From Eretmocerus hayati (lineage: Eukaryota > Arthropoda > Insecta > Hymenoptera > Aphelinidae), in NCBI GenBank assembly GCA_029851415.1, contig CM056743.1:76278186-76342185 (forward strand): a stretch of DNA of 64,000 bases, given 5' to 3'. The position numbers and the translations under genes are program-made. Shown here one piece after another: positions 54,201-64,000 of the stretch. The notes beneath the pieces were generated by a model. It was not told where the DNA came from. It did no database searches and saw only the letters and a list, made by a program, of their open reading frames with translations. The stretch's first letter is position 1, and each line of letters begins with the position of its first letter.

Positions 54201-56036
54201 TGCCCAGAGAATTTATCACCAGTCAGCACCCTCGGCTATGGGGCCCAAAACGGGGCGGAATCGATCTTTGAGCAGTTATCTGCGCAGTTATGACGCCACT
54301 GTGGGTTGAAGGGTGATCCAATGGACCCGAAACTCTACAGAACCTCAGATCAAATGGTTTTGTACCATGAGTGAAGCCCAGAGGATCCATCACCAGTCAG
54401 CACCCTCGGCTATGGGGCCCAAAAAAGGGCAAATTCGAGCTTTGGGCAGTTATCCGCGCAGTTATGACGCCACTGAGGGTTGTAAGATGGTCCAATGGAC
54501 CCGAAACTCTACAGAACCTTAGATCGAGTGGTTATGTACCATTGATGATGCCCAGAGAATTTATTACCAGTCAGCATATCGGCTATGGGGCTCAAAAGAG
54601 GGCAAAATCGAGCTTTGGGCAGTTATCCGCGCAGTTATAACGCCACTGTGGGTTGTAAGATGATCCAATGGACCCGAAACTCTACAGCACCTTGAATCGA
54701 GTGGTTATGTACCACTGATGATGCCCAGAGAATTTATTACCAGTCAGCATATCGGCTATGGGGCTCAAAGGAGGGCATAATCGAGCTTTGGGCAGTTATC
54801 CGCGCAGTTATGACGCTGCTGTGGGTTGTGAGATGATCCAATGGACCCCAAACTCTACAGAACCTTAGATCGAGTGGTTATGTACCCTTGATGATGCGCA
54901 GAGAATTTATTACCAGTCAGCGCCCTCGGCTACGGCGCCCAAAAGAGGGCGAAATCGAGCTCTGGTTAGTTATCCGCGCAGTTATGACGCCACTGTGGGT
55001 TGGAGGATGATCCAATGGACCCGAAACTCGACAGAACCTCAGATCGAGTGGTTATATACCATGAGTGAAGCCCAGAAAATCAATCACCAGTCAGCACCCT
55101 CGGCTATGGGGCCCAAAAGAGGGCGAAATCGAGCTCTGGTTAGTTATCCGCGCAGTTATGACGCCACTGTGGGTTGGAGGATGATCCAATGGACCCGAAA
55201 CTCTACAGAACCTGAGATCAAGTAGTCACGTACTCTCTCTGATGCCCAGAGAATTTATCACCAGTCAGCACCCTCGGCTATGGGGCCCAAAACGGGGCGG
55301 AATCGAGCTTTGAGCAGTTATCTGCGCAGTTATGACGCCACTGTGGGTTGAAGGGTGATCCAATGGACCCGAAACTCTACAGAACCTTAGATCAAGTGGT
55401 TTTGTACCATGAGTGAAGCCCAGAGGATCCATCACCAGTCAGCACCCTCGGCTATGGGGCCCAAAAAAGGGCAAATTCGAGCTTTGGGCAGTTATCCGCG
55501 CAGTTATGACGCCACTGAGGGTTGTAAGATGGTCCAATGGACCCGAAACTCTACAGAACCTTAGATCGAGTGGTTATGTACCATTGATGATGCCCAGAGA
55601 ATTTATTACCAGTCAGCATATCGGCTATGGGGCTCAAAAGAGGGCAAAATCGAGCTTTGGGCAGTTATCCGCGCAGTTATAACGCCACTGTGGGTTGTAA
55701 GATGATCCAATGGACCCGAAACTCTACAGCACCTTGAATCGAGTGGTTATGTACCACTGATGATGCCCAGAGAATTTATTACCAGTCAGCATATCGGCTA
55801 TGGGGCTCAAAGGAGGGCATAATCGAGCTTTGGGCAGTTATCCGCGCAGTTATGACGCTGCTGTGGGTTGTGAGATGATCCAATGGACCCCAAACTCTAC
55901 AGAACCTTAGATCGAGTGGTTATGTACCCTTGATGATGCGCAGAGAATTTATTACCAGTCAGCGCCCTCGGTTACGGCGCCCAAAAGAGGGCGAAATCGA
56001 GCTCTGGTTAGTTATCCGCGCAGTTATGACGCCACT
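51228..56036. repeat. Mixed higher-order segment (13- and 6-monomer steps)
   Basis: Marker variants recur 2254 bp apart (51666 and 53920; 52117 and 54371), which is 13 monomers, and then 1042 bp apart (54371 and 55413), 6 monomers. The segment is repeated as a whole much later: 51228 matches 62322, 11094 bp or 64 monomers away. Confidence 0.8.
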
Positions 56037-59000
56037 GTGGGTTGGAGGATGATCCAATGGACCCGAAACTCGACAGAACCTCAGATCGAGTGGTTATATA
56101 CCATGAGTGAAGCCCAGAGAATCAATCACCAGTCAGCACCCTCGGCTATGGGGCCCAAAAGTGGCAAAATCGAGCTTTGGGCAGTTATCCGCGCAGTTAT
56201 GACGCTGCTGTGGGTTGTAAGATGATCCAATGGACCCCAATCTCTACAGAACCCCAGATGAAGTAGTCACGTACTATCTCTGATGCCCAGAGGAATCATT
56301 ACCAGTCAGCACCCTCGGCTATGGGGCCCAAAAGAGGGCGAAATCGAGCTCTGGTTAGTTATCCGCGCAGTTATGACGCCTTTGTGGGTTGGAGGATGAT
56401 CCAATGGACCCGAAACTCGACAGAACCTCAGATCAAGTGGTGATATACCATTGATGATGCCCAGAGAATTTATTACCAGTCAGCACCCTCGGCTATGGGT
56501 CCCAAAACAGGGCGAATTCGAGCTTTGAGCAGTTATAGCGCAGTTGTGACGCTACTGTGGGTTGTAGGATGTTCCAATGGACCCGAAACTCTGCAGAACC
56601 TCGATTAAGTGGTTATGTACCATTGATGATGCCCAGAGAATTTATTACCAGTCAGCATATCGGCTATGGGGCTCAAAAGAGGGCAAAATCGAGCTTTGGG
56701 CAGTTATCCGCGCAGTTATGACGCCACTGTGGGTTGTAAGATGATCCAATGGACCCGAAACTCTACAGCACCTTGAATCGAGTGGTTATGTTTCATTGAT
56801 GATGCCCAGAGAATTTATTACCAGTCAGCATATCGGCTATGGGGCTCAAAGGAGGGCAAAATCGAGCTTTGGGCAGTTATCCGCGCAGTTATAACGCCAC
56901 TGAGGGTTGTAAGATGATCCAATGGACCCGAAACTCTACAGGACCCCAGATCGAGGAGTCACGGACTATCTTTCATGCCCAGAGAAATCATTACCAGTCA
57001 GCACACTCGGCTATGGGGCCCAAAAGAGGGCAAAATCGAGCTTTGGGCAGTTATAACGTAGTTATGACGCCACCGTGGGTTGTAAGGTGATCCAATGGAC
57101 CCGAAACTCTACAGAATCCGAGATCAAGTAGTCACGTACTGTCTCTGATGCCCAGAGAATTTATTACCAGCCAGCACCCGCGGCCATGGGGCCAAAAAGA
57201 GGGCACAATGGAGCTTTGGGCAGTTATCCGCGCTGTTATGACGCCACTGTGGGTTGAAGGGTGATCGGATGGACCCGAAAGTCCACAGAACCTCGATCAA
57301 GTGGTTATGTACCATTGATGATGCCCAGAGAATTGATTACCAGTCAGCATATCGGCTATGGGGCTCAAAAGAGGGCAAAATCGAGCTTTGGGCAGTTATC
57401 CGCGCAATTATGACGCTGCTGTGGGTTGTAAGATGATCCAATGGACCCCAAACTCTACAGAACCTTATATCGCGTGGTTATGTACCATTGATGATGCCCA
57501 GAGAATTTATTACCAGTCAGTACCCTCGGCTATGGGGCCCAAAAGTGGCAAAATCGAGCTTTGGGCAGTTATCCGCGCAGTTATGACGCTGCTGTGGGTT
57601 GTAAGATGATCCAATGGACCCCAAACTCTACAGAACCCCAGATGAAGGAGTCACGTACTATCTCTGATGCCCAGAGGGATCATTACCAGTCAGCACCCTC
57701 GGCTATGGGGCCCAAAAGAGGGCGAAATCGAGCATTGGTCAGTAATCCGCGCAGTTATGACGCCACTGTGGGTTGGAGGATGATCCAATGGACCCGAAAC
57801 TCTACAGAACCTGAGATCAAGTAGTCACGTACTCTCTCTGATGCCCAGAGAATTTATCACCAGTCAGCACCCTCGGCTATGGGGCCCAAAACGGGGCGGA
57901 ATCGAGCTTTGAGCAGTTATCTGCGCAGTTATGACGCCACTGTGGGTTGAAGGGTGATCCAATGGACCCGAAACTCTACAGAACCTCAGATCAAGTGGTT
58001 TTGTACCATGAGTGAAGCCCAGAGGATCCATCACCAGTCAGCACCCTCGGCTATGGGGCCCAAGAAAGGGCAAATTCGAGCTTTGGGCAGTTATCCGCGC
58101 AGTTATGACGCCACTGAGGGTTGTAAGATGGTCCAATGGACCCGAAACTCTACAGAACCTTAGATCGAGTGGTTATGTACCATTGATGATGCCCAGAGAA
58201 TTTATTACCAGTCAGCATATCGGCTATGGGGCTCAAAAGAGGGCAAAATCGAGCTTTGGGCAGTTATCCGCGCAGTTATAACGCCACTGTGGGTTGTAAG
58301 ATGATCCAATGGACCCGAAACTCTACAGCACCTTGAATCGAGTGGTTATGTACCATTGATGATGCCCAGAGAATTTATCACCAGTCAGCATATCGGCTAT
58401 GGGGCTCAAAGGAGGGCATAATCGAGCTTTGGGCAGTTATCCGCGCAGTTATGACGCTGCTGTGGGTTGTGAGATGATCCAATGGACCCCAAACTCTACA
58501 GAACCTTAGATCGAGTGGTTATGTACCCTTGATGATGCGCAGAGAATTTATTACCAGTCAGCGCCCTCGGCTACGGCGCCCAAAAGAGGGCGAAATCGAG
58601 CTCTGGTTAGTTATCCGCGCAGTTATGACGCCACTGTGGGTCGGAGGATGATCCAATGGACCCGAAACTCGACAGAACCTCAGATCGAGTGGTTATATAC
58701 CATGAGTGAAGCCCAGAGAATCAATCACCAGTCAGCACCCTCGGCTATGGGGCCCAAAAGTGGCAAAATCGAGCTTTGGGCAGTTATCCGCGCAGTTATG
58801 ACGCTGCTGTGGGTTGTAAGATGATCCAATGGACCCCGAACTCTACAGAACCCCAGATGAAGTAGTCACGTACTATCTCTGATGCCCAGAGGAATCATTA
58901 CCAGTCAGCACCCTCGGCTATGGGGCCCAAAAGAGGGCGAAATCGAGCTCTGGTTAGTTATCCGCGCAGTTATGACGCCACTGTGGGTTGGAGGATGATC

Positions 59001-62000
59001 CAATGGACCCGAAACTCGACAGAACCTCAGATCAAGCGGTGATATACCATTAATGATGCCCAGAGAATTTATTACCAGTCAGCACCCTCGGCTATGGGTC
59101 CCAAAACAGGGCGAATTCGAGCTTTGAGCAGTTATAGCGCAGTTGTGACGCCACTGTGGGTTGTAGGATGTTCCAATGGACCCGAAACTCTGCAGAACCT
59201 CGATCAAGTGGTTATGTACCATTGATGATGCCCAGAGAATTTTTTACCAGTCAGCATATCGGCTATGGGGCTCAAAAGAGGGCAAAATCGAGCTTTGGGC
59301 AGTTATCCGCGCAGTTATAACGCCACTGTGGGTTGTAAGATGATCCAATGGACCCGAAACTCTACAGCACCTTGAATCGAGTGGTTATGTACCATTGATG
59401 ATGCCCAGAGAATTTATTACCAGTCAGCATATCGGCTATGGGGCTCAAAGGAGGGCAAAATCGAGCTTTGGGCAGTTATCCGCGCAGTTATAACGCCACT
59501 GTGGGTTGTAAGATGATCCAATGGACCCGAAACTCTACAGGACCCCAGATCGAGGAGTCACGGACTATCTTTCATGCCCAGAGAAATCATTACCAGTCAG
59601 CACACTCGGCTATGGGGCCCAAAAGAGGGCAAAATCGAGCTTTGGGCAGTTATAACGTAGTTATGACGCCACCGTGGGTTGTAAGGTGATCCAATGGACC
59701 CGAAACTCTACAGAATCCGAGATCAAGTAGTCACGTACTGTCTCTGATGCCCAGAGAATTTATTACCAGCCAGCACCCGCGGCCATGGGGCCAAAAAGAG
59801 GGCACAATGGAGCTTTGGGCAGTTATCCGCGCTGTTATGACGCCACTGTGGGTTGAAGGGTGATCGGATGGACCCGAAAGTCCACAGAACCTCGATCAAG
59901 TGGTTATGTACCATTGATGATGCCCAGAGAATTGATTACCAGTCAGCATATCGGCTATGGGGCTCAAAAGAGGGCAAAATCGAGCTTTGGGCAGTTATCC
60001 GCGCAATTATGACGCTGCTGTGGGTTGTAAGATGATCCAATGGACCCCAAACTCTACAGAACCTTATATCGCGTGGTTATGTACCATTGATGATGCCCAG
60101 AGAATTTATTACCAGTCAGTACCCTCGGCTATGGGGCCCAAAAGTGGCAAAATCGAGCTTTGGGCAGTTATCCGCGCAGTTATGACGCTGCTGTGGGTTG
60201 TAAGATGATCCAATGGACCCCAAACTCTACAGAACCCCAGATGAAGGAGTCACGTACTATCTCTGATGCCCAGAGGGATCATTACCAGTCAGCACCCTCG
60301 GCTATGGGGCCCAAAAGAGGGCGAAATCGAGCATTGGTCAGTAATCCGCGCAGTTATGACGCCACTGTGGGTTGGAGGATGATCCAATGGACCCGAAACT
60401 CTACAGAACCTGAGATCAAGTAGTCACGTACTCTCTCTGATGCCCAGAGAATTTATCACCAGTCAGCACCCTCGGCTATGGGGCCCAAAACGGGGCGGAA
60501 TCGAGCTTTGAGCAGTTATCTGCGCAGTTATGACGCCACTGTGGGTTGAAGGGTGATCCAATGGACCCGAAACTCTACAGAACCTCAGATCAAGTGGTTT
60601 TGTACCATGAGTGAAGCCCAGAGGATCCATCACCAGTCAGCACCCTCGGCTATGGGGCCCAAGAAAGGGCAAATTCGAGCTTTGGGCAGTTATCCGCGCA
60701 GTTATGACGCCACTGAGGGTTGTAAGATGGTCCAATGGACCCGAAACTCTACAGAACCTTAGATCGAGTGGTTATGTACCATTGATGATGCCCAGAGAAT
60801 TTATTACCAGTCAGCATATCGGCTATGGGGCTCAAAAGAGGGCAAAATCGAGCTTTGGGCAGTTATCCGCGCAGTTATAACGCCACTGTGGGTTGTAAGA
60901 TGATCCAATGGACCCGAAACTCTACAGCACCTTGAATCGAGTGGTTATGTACCATTGATGATGCCCAGAGAATTTATCACCAGTCAGCATATCGGCTATG
61001 GGGCTCAAAGGAGGGCATAATCGAGCTTTGGGCAGTTATCCGCGCAGTTATGACGCTGCTGTGGGTTGTGAGATGATCCAATGGACCCCAAACTCTACAG
61101 AACCTTAGATCGAGTGGTTATGTACCCTTGATGATGCGCAGAGAATTTATTACCAGTCAGCGCCCTCGGCTACGGCGCCCAAAAGAGGGCGAAATCGAGC
61201 TCTGGTTAGTTATCCGCGCAGTTATGACGCCACTGTGGGTCGGAGGATGATCCAATGGACCCGAAACTCGACAGAACCTCAGATCGAGTGGTTATATACC
61301 ATGAGTGAAGCCCAGAGAATCAATCACCAGTCAGCACCCTCGGCTATGGGGCCCAAAAGTGGCAAAATCGAGCTTTGGGCAGTTATCCGCGCAGTTATGA
61401 CGCTGCTGTGGGTTGTAAGATGATCCAATGGACCCCGAACTCTACAGAACCCCAGATGAAGTAGTCACGTACTATCTCTGATGCCCAGAGGAATCATTAC
61501 CAGTCAGCACCCTCGGCTATGGGGCCCAAAAGAGGGCGAAATCGAGCTCTGGTTAGTTATCCGCGCAGTTATGACGCCACTGTGGGTTGGAGGATGATCC
61601 AATGGACCCGAAACTCGACAGAACCTCAGATCAAGCGGTGATATACCATTAATGATGCCCAGAGAATTTATTACCAGTCAGCACCCTCGGCTATGGGTCC
61701 CAAAACAGGGCGAATTCGAGCTTTGAGCAGTTATAGCGCAGTTGTGACGCCACTGTGGGTTGTAGGATGTTCCAATGGACCCGAAACTCTGCAGAACCTC
61801 GATCAAGTGGTTATGTACCATTGATGATGCCCAGAGAATTTTTTACCAGTCAGCATATCGGCTATGGGGCTCAAAAGAGGGCAAAATCGAGCTTTGGGCA
61901 GTTATCCGCGCAGTTATAACGCCACTGTGGGTTGTAAGATGATCCAATGGACCCGAAACTCTACAGCACCTTGAATCGAGTGGTTATGTACCATTGATGA

Positions 62001-64000
62001 TGCCCAGAGAATTTATTACCAGTCAGCATATCGGCTATGGGGCTCAAAGGAGGGCAAAATCGAGCTTTGGGCAGTTATCCGCGCAGTTATAACGCCACTG
62101 TGGGTTGTAAGATGATCCAATGGACCCGAAACTCTACAGGACCCCAGATCGAGGAGTCACGGACTATCTTCCATGCCCAGAGAAATCATTACCAGTCAGC
62201 ACACTCGGCTATGGGGCCCAAAAGAGGGCAAAATCGAGCTTTGGGCAGTTATAACGCAGTTATGACGCCACCGTGGGTTGTAAGGTGATCCAATGGACCC
62301 GAAACTCTACAGAATCCGAGATCAAGTAGTCACGTACTGTCTCTGATGCCCAGAGAATTTATTACCAGCCAGCACCCGCGGCCATGGGGCCCAAAAGAGG
62401 GCACAATGGAGCTTTGGGCAGTTATCCGCGCTGTTATGACGCCACTGTGGGTTGAAGGGTGATCGGATGGACCCGAAACTCCACAGAACCTTAGATCGAG
62501 TGGTTATGTACCATTGATGATGCCCAGAGAATTTATTAACAGTCAGCAACCTCGGCTATGGGGCCCAAAAGTCGCAAAATCGAGCTTTGGGCAGTTATCC
62601 GCGCAATTATGACGCTGCTGTGGGTTTTAAGATGATCCAATGGGACCCAAACTCTACAGAACCTTATATCGCGTGGTTATGTACCATTGATGATGCCCAG
62701 AGGATTTATTACCAGTCAGTACCCTCGGCTATGGGGCCCAAAAGTGGCAAAATCGAGCTTCGGGCAGTTATCCGCGAAGTTATGACGCTGCTGTGGGTTG
62801 TAAGATGATCCAATGGACCCCAAACTCTACAGAACCCCAGATGAAGGAGTCACGTACTATCTCTGATGCCCAGAGGGATCATTACCAGTCAGCACCCTCG
62901 GCTATGGGGCCCAAAAGAGGGCGAAATCGAGCGCTGGTTAGTTATCCGCGCAGTTATGACGCCTTTGTGGGTTGGAGGATGATCCAATGGACCCGAAACT
63001 CGACAGAACCTCAGATCAAGTGGTGATATACCATTGATGATGCCCAGAGAATTTATCACCAGTCAGCACCCTCGGCTATGGGGCCCAAAACGGGGCGGAA
63101 TCGAGCTTTGAGCAGTTATCTGCGCAGTTATGACGCCACTGTGGGTTGAAGGGTGATCCAATGGACCCGAAACTCTACAGAACCCCAGATCAAGTGGTTT
63201 TGTACCATGAGTGAAGCCCAGAGGATCCATCACCAGTCAGCACCCTCGGCTATGGGGCCCAAAAAAGGGCAAATTCGAGCTTTGGGCAGTTATCCGCGCA
63301 GTTATGACGCCACTGAGGGTTGTAAGATGGTCCAATGGACCCGAAACTCTACAGAACCTTAGATCGAGTGGTTATGTACCATTGATGATGCCCAGAGAAT
63401 CTATTACCAGTCAGCATATCGGCTATGGGGCTCAAAAGAGGGCAAAATCGAGCTTTGCGCAGTTATCCGCGCAGTTATAACGCCACTGTGGGTTGTAAGA
63501 TGATCCAATGGACCCGAAACTCTACAGCACCTTGAATCGAGTGGTTATGTACCATTGATGATGCCCAGAGAATTTATTACCAGTCAGCATATCGGCTATG
63601 GGGCTCAAAGGAGGGCATAATCGAGCTTTGGGCAGTCATCCGCGCAGTTATGACGCTGCTGTGGGTTGTGAGATGATCCAATGGACCCCAAACTCTACAG
63701 AACCTTAGATCGAGTGGTTATGTACCCTTGATGATGCGCAGAGAATTCATTACCAGTCAGCGCCCTCGGCTACGGCGCCCAAAAGAGGGCGAAATCGAGC
63801 TCTGGTTAGTTATCCGCGCAGTTATGACGCCACTGTGGGTCGGAGGATGATCCAATGGACCCGAAACTCGACAGAACCTCAGATCGAGTGGTTATATACC
63901 ATGAGTGAAGCCCAGAGAATCAATCACCAGTCAGCACCCTCGGCTATGGGGCCCAAAAGTGGCAAAATCGAGCTTTGGGCAGTTATCCGCGCAGTTATGA
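56037..64000. repeat. Higher-order unit of 15 monomers (2599 bp), three copies to the window end
   Basis: Marker variants recur exactly 2599 bp apart: 56037, 58636 and 61235; 56839, 59438 and 62037; 58012 and 60611. The copies at 57254-58800 and 59853-61400 look almost identical, so this is the youngest part of the array. The third copy returns partly to the 51228-type order (62322 onward). Confidence 0.9.

Larger units (their letters stand above)
42035..64000. repeat. 173-174-bp satellite array (about 125 monomers, continues past the window)
   Basis: GATCCAATGGACCCGAAACT recurs at 42515, 42688, 42861, 43035 and 43209, giving steps of 173-174 bp, and the pattern holds to the last base. The monomer includes CCAGAGAATTTATTACCAGT, TCGGCTATGGGGCCCAAAAG, ATCGAGCTTTGGGCAGTTAT and CCGCGCAGTTATGACGCCAC. 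Monomers near 42035-42350 are the most diverged, as at an array edge. The many 60-120-codon plus-strand frames exist because the monomer lacks stops in some variants; none looks like a gene. Confidence 0.98.

Noticed and set aside
42554..63480. Dozens of 60-120-codon plus-strand frames in the satellite (for example 52741-53103) read as proteins
   Set aside because: They follow the monomer period, start and stop at monomer variants, and carry no domain; open frames are a by-product of a stop-poor repeat.
42035..64000. CENP-B box in the satellite monomer
   Set aside because: TTCGGGTCCATTGG on the minus strand only matches the first TTCG; the required A and CGGG positions do not fit.

Overview
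The window looks like AT-rich metazoan nuclear DNA, most likely from an arthropod. The reasons are decayed BEL/Pao and Ty3/gypsy (F-type env) retrotransposons, hAT-like non-autonomous elements, TATA plus TCAGT initiator promoters, introns of 80-92 nt, and a long higher-order satellite. I cannot name the species. There is no bacterial-type operon, tRNA, rRNA or CRISPR array. Nearly all strongly supported content is repeats and mobile-element remains. The best cellular or domesticated gene candidates are two small paralogous three-exon genes, one intact 493-codon ORF, a TATA-driven spliced transcript, and a duplicated 75-codon ORF.

Layout. 1-1061: flank without genes. 1062-6932 (minus): dead BEL/Pao element (gag knuckle, protease, RT, RNase H, integrase, DUF5641), interrupted by two hAT-like insertions (3397-4695; foldback 4916-5311 with a perfect 8-bp target duplication). 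6933-7566: minus-strand TATA/initiator, strong GTGAC/GTCAC dyads, and an 81-bp duplication. 7758-9239 (minus): 493-aa ORF of unknown function. 10131-10948 (plus): three-exon gene A. 11165-11393: 18-bp tandem array carrying nearly the same 16-mer that sits inside the 493-aa ORF. 11394-15937: AT-rich DNA with copies of a dispersed structured repeat. 15938-21200: about 5.4 copies of a 982-bp tandem repeat, each with a promoter/first-exon-like GC-rich block ending in a 5' splice site. 22230-23037 (plus): three-exon gene B, paralogue of A. 23124-26492 (minus): broken Ty3/gypsy integrase and env. 26680-27290: non-LTR endonuclease fragment. 29881-31082: MITE-like element. 31713-32749 (plus): duplicated TATA/initiator first exon and two further exons. 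32891-35870: 1.5-kb tandem duplication with a 75-codon ORF in each half. 37236-38560: another copy of the dispersed composite repeat. 41460-41800: long CTAGCG palindromes. 42035-64000: 173-bp satellite in higher-order arrays that runs off the end.

How it fits together: the window resembles pericentromeric sequence next to a satellite array, where elements nest in one another. The feature least explained by this is the 7.1-11.4 kb module: two divergent genes flanked on both sides by the same dyad motif, plus a second copy of one gene 12 kb away beside the retroviral-type env. A link between the module and the env is inference; the gene paralogy, intron positions and shared 16-mer are visible in the sequence.
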